Shown here: in pieces, positions 58,414 through 64,000 of the stretch
Layout: each line of letters opens with the position of its first letter
Numbering within the stretch: position 1 is the stretch's first letter
Origin: Planctomycetota bacterium
GTDB taxonomy: Bacteria; Planctomycetota; UBA1135; GCA-002686595
DNA length: 64,000 bases
Assembly: GCA_023150475.1 (NCBI GenBank)
Contig: JAKLKU010000005.1
Coordinates: 1-64,000 of the forward strand
Direction of reading: 5' to 3'
The notes under the pieces: generated by a model
The model's input: the letters and a program-made list of their open reading frames with translations, nothing else
Told to the model about the DNA's origin: nothing
The model's database searches: none
Made by a program: the position numbers and the translations under genes

Positions 58414-60942
58414 ATGGGCACCGAGAAGTCCGACGAGTCGCCGACGCCCGACTACTCCCAGTCGGAAGCGTTCCTCCAGAAGTGGTGCAAGGGAGGCCCT
58501 TGGGTGCTCGTCGCCCTCGCGCCCGACAAGAAGGAGATCGAGGTCGCGACGTTCGGGCAACCGACGATCGCGGGGCTCAAACCTTGGCTGGAAGAGCAGG
58601 GCACGAAGCTCAAGCGCAACATCTACTTCACCGTGAATCCACTCGTTCGCGCGCTCAAGACGAAACCGAGCCGCGAACACATCGCGGCGCTCGCGTGGCT
58701 ACACGTGGACCTCGACCCGCGCGCCGGGGAGGATCACGTGACCGAGCGCGCACGCATCCTCGACAGGCTCCGCAACTTGCCCGAGGGGATCCCGCCGCCG
58801 ACGTGCATCATCGACTCAGGTGGTGGCTACCAGGCGTTCTGGCGATTGCGCGACCCGCGCTTGCTGACAGGCTCCGCCGACGACTACGAGGACGCGAAGC
58901 TCTACAACAAGCAGCTCGAACTGCTCCTCGGCGGCGACTCGTGCCACAACATCGACCGCATCATGCGCCTTCCGGGCACCGTGAACTGGCCCAAGGCGAG
59001 CAAGCGCAAGAACGGTCGCGTCCCCGCGCTCGCGAAGCTCGTCGAGTTCAACGACTCGCAACATGACCTCGCGGGCTTCGAGAAGGCTCCGGCGGTCGCC
59101 GTGCCGAGCGTCGGCGCGTCGTCGTCGGTCACGATCGACACCGCCAACGTCAAGCGCTTCGAGTCCGTGGACGACATCCCGGAGCTGCGCGACGAGATCG
59201 ACGGCCGCAACGCGAAGTGTCGCGTCTGCATCGTGCTCGGCCACGATCCCGACGACCCGAAGAAGTCGCGCTCGGAGCCGCTCCTCTTCGTGTGCTGCCA
59301 GATGGTGCGCGCTGGCTGCTCGGACGATGCGATCTACAGTGTCATCACGGATCCGAGCTTCGGCATCTCGGTGTCCGTGCTCGACAAGGGCGCGGGCATT
59401 CAGAGCTACGCCGAGCGGCAGATCAGGAAAGCGCGCGCCCTGGCCGGAGAACTCGTCCTCGATCCGAGCGACCCGATGCCGTCGGCCGAGTCGTTCGTGT
59501 CCGTCGAGGCTCCCGAGCTGATCCTCTACAACAGCGATTGGCTGGACTACGACGGTGCGGCCTACCGCGATGTCGAGGGCGGCATCATCGAATCGCGGCT
59601 CTACCGCTTCCTCCAGCGTGCGAAGCGGCGCGAGCTGCGCGACAAGAAGTGGGAGACCGTCCCCTTCAAGCCCAACAGCGCGAGGGTGTCCGACGTGCTG
59701 CGCGCGCTCGAAGCGGTCACGATCCGACCGCGCGACAAGTTCGAGCCGCCGTGTTGGATCGCGGAGCCCGGACCGCCGCCGCGCGAGATCATCTCGTGCG
59801 CGAACGGCTTGCTCCACTTGCCGACGGGCTCGCTCCTCGCGGCCACGCCGACCTTCTTCACGCGGAACGCGCTGGAGATCGCGTACGACCCGAGCGCGCC
59901 GACGCCGAGCGCCTGGCTCGCGTTCCTCGCGCAGCTCTGGCCGAACGACCGCGAGAGCATCCGCGTGCTCCAAGAGGTGTTCGGCTACTTGCTCGTCCCG
60001 GACACGTCTCAGCAAAAGGTGTTCTTCCTCAAGGGACCGCCGCGCTCGGGCAAGGGCACCATCGCGCGGATTCTGCGGATGCTCGTCGGAGCGTTGAACG
60101 TCTCCGCTCCGTCGCTGCCGAGCTTGGGCACGCGGTTCGGACTCGAACCCCTCGTAGGCAAGTCGCTCGCGATCGTCTCAGACGCGCGCGACAGCGGCCG
60201 GATGGAAGTGCAGGCCGCCATCGCGGAGAACCTTCTGCGGATCAGCGGCGAGGACCTGGTTTCGATCGAGCGGAAGTTCAAGGCAGCGCTGGAGACGCGC
60301 CTCGCTACGCGCTTCCTCATCATGAGCAACCTCCGGCCGAAGCTGCCGGATGCGAGCGGCGCGCTCGCCAACCGCTTCGTCCCGCTCGTCATGACGGAGA
60401 GCTTCCTCGGGCGCGAGGACCCCGCGCTGACCGACAAGCTGCTCGCCGAGCTGCCGGGCATCCTGAACTGGGCGATCGACGGATGGCGACGGCTCAACGC
60501 GCGCGGGTACTTCGTCCCGTCGTCCTCCGGCCGCGCGCTGCTCGTCGAGATGATCGAGGACGGCGCTCCGGTGATGAGCTTCGTTCGCGAGGAGTGCGAG
60601 CTGGAGCCGCTTGCCCAGGTCGAGACCGCGACGCTGTACGAGGCGTACATGGCGTGGCGACTGATCCAGGGCATGTCGCACGTGGACTCCCGCGTGTTCG
60701 GGAAGGACTTGCAGGCTGCCTTCCCCAAGGTCGCCAGCTCACGGCCGAACGTCGGCGGGCAGCGCGTCTACGTCTACACGGGCATCCGGCTCGGGCGCTC
60801 CGACGTGGACCGCGCGCAGACGCTCCTCGACGCCTGGGCGAAGCTGCCGGGGACGGCGTTCGCCGCGCAGCACGAGGCCGCGTTCGATCGCCTGTGGGGG
60901 TCGGAGTCCTTCTACAGCGGCGGCGCGTGGACCCGTCCGTAG
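58414..60942 (+). CDS. Phage/plasmid primase-helicase (P4/D5 family)
   Basis: Primase-like IIDSGGGYQAFWRL, WLHVDLDPRAG; helicase Walker A FLKGPPRSGKGTIARIL; ATRFLIMSNLRPKLPDASGALANRFVPL. Confidence 0.88.
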   Translation: MGTEKSDESPTPDYSQSEAFLQKWCKGGPWVLVALAPDKKEIEVATFGQPTIAGLKPWLEEQGTKLKRNIYFTVNPLVRALKTKPSREHIAALAWLHVDLDPRAGEDHVTERARILDRLRNLPEGIPPPTCIIDSGGGYQAFWRLRDPRLLTGSADDYEDAKLYNKQLELLLGGDSCHNIDRIMRLPGTVNWPKASKRKNGRVPALAKLVEFNDSQHDLAGFEKAPAVAVPSVGASSSVTIDTANVKRFESVDDIPELRDEIDGRNAKCRVCIVLGHDPDDPKKSRSEPLLFVCCQMVRAGCSDDAIYSVITDPSFGISVSVLDKGAGIQSYAERQIRKARALAGELVLDPSDPMPSAESFVSVEAPELILYNSDWLDYDGAAYRDVEGGIIESRLYRFLQRAKRRELRDKKWETVPFKPNSARVSDVLRALEAVTIRPRDKFEPPCWIAEPGPPPREIISCANGLLHLPTGSLLAATPTFFTRNALEIAYDPSAPTPSAWLAFLAQLWPNDRESIRVLQEVFGYLLVPDTSQQKVFFLKGPPRSGKGTIARILRMLVGALNVSAPSLPSLGTRFGLEPLVGKSLAIVSDARDSGRMEVQAAIAENLLRISGEDLVSIERKFKAALETRLATRFLIMSNLRPKLPDASGALANRFVPLVMTESFLGREDPALTDKLLAELPGILNWAIDGWRRLNARGYFVPSSSGRALLVEMIEDGAPVMSFVREECELEPLAQVETATLYEAYMAWRLIQGMSHVDSRVFGKDLQAAFPKVASSRPNVGGQRVYVYTGIRLGRSDVDRAQTLLDAWAKLPGTAFAAQHEAAFDRLWGSESFYSGGAWTRP

Positions 60943-60943
60943 C

Positions 60944-61250
60944 CGGTCCGATGGCGGTCCGGTCTCGGTCTGGTCGCGCGCTCTCGTGAACCCCAGCGCG
61001 CGGGGTCGCGGAGTGGGCTCGGTCCGGTCGGTCCCATCGGTCTGGTCACTTCCACGCGCACTCCCTTCCGAACTATCTCCCTCTCCTCTCTCGCCCCTCT
61101 CTACCCCTGACTTTTTTCTACTGAGTTGGAAAGAGACCGGACCGAACAGACCGAGCGGACCGATCCATGTTCTCGGTGTCGAGAGTGGTGATTCTGCGAC
61201 GTGGCTTCATGGGACCGAGATGGGACCGAACCAGACCGAGATCGGACCGC
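60944..61250. promoter_or_regulatory. Inverted arrays of GGTC/GACC iterons around a polypyrimidine/T6 tract: candidate replication origin or packaging site
   Basis: About 10 GGTC motifs left and 8 GACCG motifs right; exact 12-bp inverted pair CGGTCCGGTCTC / GAGACCGGACCG. Confidence 0.55.
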
Positions 61251-61377
61251 GCCGCTCGCGCCTCCTTGGGCAGGGGAGGAACGCCGCCCGTCCCGGTCCG
61301 TCCGATCTGCCCCAGAAAACGAGGGGCTGTGAAATCGCTATTGCCTCGTGTCCAGCGCTCGACCTATTCGGAAGGCG

Positions 61378-61932
61378 ATGGCTCGACGATCCGAACGAAC
61401 GCCGCTGACTGCAAAGCGCAAGGCTCACTTCCTGAGCGAGCTTGCAAAGCACGGCGTGTTCGTCCGCGCCGCGCGCGTCGCGTCGCCTGGGTCGCTGACC
61501 GGCGCGGTCGCGACGTTCCGCGAGGAAGCGCGCCGCAACCCGGAGTTCGCGGCGCAGATCGCGGAGGCGATCGAGGCGGCCGACGGTGAGCTGCTTGTCG
61601 AGCTGCATCGCCGCGCTGTCGAAGGCGTGCCCACCGACATTCGCGGTCCGAACGGTCAGATTGTTGGCCAGTTCATGCGCGTTTCGGATCGTCTCTTGGT
61701 TGAGAAGCTGCGCAGCCGGTTCCCGCGCGAGTTCGCGACGCACACCGTTACCGAACTCACCGCCAAGGTGAAGAACGAGCCCCTGCACCTCGACACGCTC
61801 TCGCCCGAGAACCAGGACAAGCTCGCCGAAGTGCTGAGGTCAGAACTCGCGCGCCGCGCGCTGCCCGCTCCGAACGGGTCCGACATCACGCCTGCGACCG
61901 ATCGCCTACCGATCGAGGAGCGCGAGCGTTGA
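61378..61932 (+). CDS. Terminase small subunit-like protein
   Basis: LTAKRKAHFLSELAKHGVFVRAARVASPGSLTGAVATFREEARRNPEFAAQIAEAIEAADGELLVELHRRAVEGV. Confidence 0.55.
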   Translation: MARRSERTPLTAKRKAHFLSELAKHGVFVRAARVASPGSLTGAVATFREEARRNPEFAAQIAEAIEAADGELLVELHRRAVEGVPTDIRGPNGQIVGQFMRVSDRLLVEKLRSRFPREFATHTVTELTAKVKNEPLHLDTLSPENQDKLAEVLRSELARRALPAPNGSDITPATDRLPIEERER

Positions 61933-62172
61933 TGAACACCACGCGCGACAACTCGCCGCTGGAATCACAAGCACACGGCGACCTTCCGAGAAGGACGGTC
62001 GTCCAGAACAAGAACACGCCTTGCCACCCGGGGGAGTTCCTTCGTCGGGCTTCCTCCCTCGAAGCAGAGCGTCGTGAACCGAACCGGGTCATGGTTCGGC
62101 TTCCTTGGAGCCCGTCGTCGCCACGAACGGCGGCGGGCTCCCCTTCGCACACCTCCTTCGCGTTGCAGCCGC

Positions 62173-62208
62173 GCGGGCTCGTCGTCTCTGCATGGGCGAC
62201 GAGCCCGC
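62173..62208 (+). terminator. Strong stem-loop upstream of 62250 gene (terminator or structured RNA)
   Basis: GCGGGCTCGTCG tctctgcatggg CGACGAGCCCGC. Confidence 0.5.
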
Positions 62209-62249
62209 ATTCCCTCTCCCTCCAAGCCTGACGAACGGAGCCCGACACC

Positions 62250-62831
62250 ATGACGAACACCCTGAAAGCACAGACCCGCGCGGCCGAGATCCGCGACGAA
62301 CTCGCCCGAGCCGAACGCGACGCCGCCGAAGCGCGCGACCGCCTGGGCATCGCCATCGCCGACGCCGACGAGCGCGCCGCGAAGTCCGCCCGTGAGGATG
62401 TCGCGCGCGCCGAACGCCTCGCCGACGAGCTGCGCGCCGCGCTCCCGATCGCGGAGTCTCGTGCGCGCCAAGCCGCCGACGCCGAACGCGAAGCACAACG
62501 CCGCGCCGCCGAGCGCGAGGCCAACAAGAACCGCAAGGCACGGATCGCCGCCGCGCGCAAGGTCGATGCCGCGCTCGCCGCGCTGGGCAAGGCGTACACC
62601 GAGTACCTGCGCACCGCGCCGGGTGGAACCAGCGCCGATGCGAACCGTCTCGCGCGCCGGTCGCGCCACGCCATCGCCGCCGCCACGTTCACCGCCGCGC
62701 CGGAGTTCGCCGATGCGATGGAGCCGCACCGCCGCCCGCCGCGCCAGCACTGGCAATCCCTCGCGCGCTCCGTCGAGGGCTCCGTGGGCGAGTTCGCCGT
62801 CGAAGCCGACCCCGAGACCGAGAGCGCGTGA
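62250..62831 (+). CDS. Hypothetical coiled-coil phage-like protein
   Basis: 193-aa ORF, Ala/Arg/Glu-rich heptad-like helix then globular tail. Confidence 0.6.
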   Translation: MTNTLKAQTRAAEIRDELARAERDAAEARDRLGIAIADADERAAKSAREDVARAERLADELRAALPIAESRARQAADAEREAQRRAAEREANKNRKARIAAARKVDAALAALGKAYTEYLRTAPGGTSADANRLARRSRHAIAAATFTAAPEFADAMEPHRRPPRQHWQSLARSVEGSVGEFAVEADPETESA

Positions 62832-63256
62832 CGATCCCGCCGCTCTTCCCCGAGGCCGTCGCGGTCACACGCGGCGAGTTCCAACCGACGCGCCCCGCAG
62901 ACGACTACCGAGCTGCGGCGGTCGAGGCGGCCAAGTCCTGGGCACAGCCTGGGGACTCGGAGACGGTGGCGCTCGCGCGCGCCGTCGTCGGTGGCTCGGA
63001 GGTCGTCTCGACACTGTACAGGGCGGCGGGAGTGGCTCACCTCCTCGAAACGCTCGACATCACCGAGCTTGTCCCAAGCGATCAACCGAACGCGCGCCTG
63101 CGGTACCTGACGTGGGCCGCATTCCTTGAACTCGTCCGACCACACCGCGCGCAAGACGAAGACTACACCGACACCGTTCGGCGCTTGCTGAACGGGAACG
63201 TCGCCGCACGCGCCATCTACCTCCTGCTCCTCCAAGAACCCGGACCCAAGCAATGA
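62828..63256 (+). CDS. Hypothetical phage-like protein with two copies of an approx. 45-aa module
   Basis: GTG start overlapping previous stop; DYRAAAVEAAKSWAQPGDSETVALARAVVGGSEVVSTLYRAA and a second related segment. Confidence 0.6.
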   Translation: MTIPPLFPEAVAVTRGEFQPTRPADDYRAAAVEAAKSWAQPGDSETVALARAVVGGSEVVSTLYRAAGVAHLLETLDITELVPSDQPNARLRYLTWAAFLELVRPHRAQDEDYTDTVRRLLNGNVAARAIYLLLLQEPGPKQ

Positions 63257-63834
63257 AGACCACCCCCGAAGAACTCATCAAGGAAGCTCTCACCGTTCGA
63301 GACGACGGCATAGAGCCAAAGTACAAGGCCGACGAGTACGAGAGCGCTCTGCTCCACGTCGCGCGCTCTGTCATCACGAGCGACGAAGCCAACGCGCTGA
63401 TCGTCGCGGCGGATCGCGCGCGCGCCCGCGACGAGCTTGGCAAGGCCGCGCCTTCGAGCGCTATCGGGCTCGACGCCGAGCGCGTTGCGAAGTCGGGCTC
63501 CGCGCCGCGCTACACGCGCGACGACTACCACGGCGAGATGCTGGAGATCAGCAAGCGCGAGGCGCGCTCGGGTGAGACCCCGGCCGCCGCCTTCACGCGC
63601 CTCATCGACGAGGGCCGCTTCGACGACCTGTACGCCGCCGGGGAACGTGCCGAAGTCGTCGAGGTCGAGGCCGCGATGACCAAGGCCGCGCCCGAGGATC
63701 GCTTCTACCCGATGCTGCTCGACCTCGCGCAGATGCGGAAGCGCGCGGGCGAGACGATCGAGGCCGCCTGCGCTCGACTCCTGAACGAGGATCCCGTCGT
63801 GCGCGACGCATACGCCGCGACCCAGGGGCTCTGA
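63253..63834 (+). CDS. Hypothetical phage-like protein with three copies of the same module
   Basis: ATGA overlap; DDYHGEMLEISKREARSGETPAAAFTRLIDEGRFDDLYAA and RFYPMLLDLAQMRKRAGETIEAACARLLNEDPVVRDAYAA. Confidence 0.65.
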   Translation: MKTTPEELIKEALTVRDDGIEPKYKADEYESALLHVARSVITSDEANALIVAADRARARDELGKAAPSSAIGLDAERVAKSGSAPRYTRDDYHGEMLEISKREARSGETPAAAFTRLIDEGRFDDLYAAGERAEVVEVEAAMTKAAPEDRFYPMLLDLAQMRKRAGETIEAACARLLNEDPVVRDAYAATQGL

Positions 63835-63837
63835 CGT

Positions 63838-64000
63838 GCTCTCCGAGCCGACGCGCCGGGTGATCGCCGCCGCTCGCGCGTTCTATGACCACTTCGGCGA
63901 GTCCATGCACCCGCTACAGCTGCGCCAGCTCGCACACGACACGCCCGGCGCGAGCTACCACGCCGCGTTGATCGTCCTCATGGGCTGCGGCCTGGATCGA
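63838..64000 (+). CDS. Partial ORF running off the window
   Basis: GTG start; (V)LSEPTRRVIAAARAFYDHFGESMHPLQLRQLAHDTPGASYHAALIVLMGCGLDR. Confidence 0.5.

Larger units (their letters stand above)
57690..64000. mobile_element. Phage/plasmid-like integrated element (left boundary near 57.69 kb, right end outside window)
   Basis: HTH/excisionase-like genes, P4/D5-type primase-helicase, terminase-small-like and small phage-like genes all on plus strand, abutting a truncated gene. Confidence 0.7.

Overview
GC-rich bacterial chromosome segment. The gene content looks Planctomycetota-like (inference): ECF sigma/Hanks-kinase pair, DUF1080-type and CRTAC1/FG-GAP proteins, carboxypeptidase-regulatory-like domains, and a sigma-factor/CpD fusion remnant. 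About 30 CDS are supportable, plus tRNA-Ala(CGC) and tRNA-Asp(GTC). From about 57.69 kb to the window end lies a phage/plasmid-like element (two HTH genes, primase-helicase, terminase-small-like, small unknowns). It truncates the 5' end of a sigma-factor/CpD gene. Main candidates for something new: (1) a four-gene minus-strand operon at 34.3-44.5 kb. It encodes a duplicated, Cys-rich hexapeptide-repeat protein (about 84 T-C-x-G-x-x units with 6-residue Cys spacing), a CpD-repeat anchored protein, and two paralogous membrane/GATase-like proteins, one with an exosortase-like N-terminal domain. (2) A B12-binding radical SAM protein with a PqqD-like tail and non-canonical CX4CX2C motif, translationally coupled to a 57-aa peptide (possible RiPP-type system). 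(3) An inverted array of GGTC/GACC iterons between the primase and the terminase-like gene (candidate ori or pac). (4) A diverged repeat pair at 29.0-29.46 kb and 55.45-55.92 kb in matching gene contexts. All names come from reading the sequence; no database search was run.
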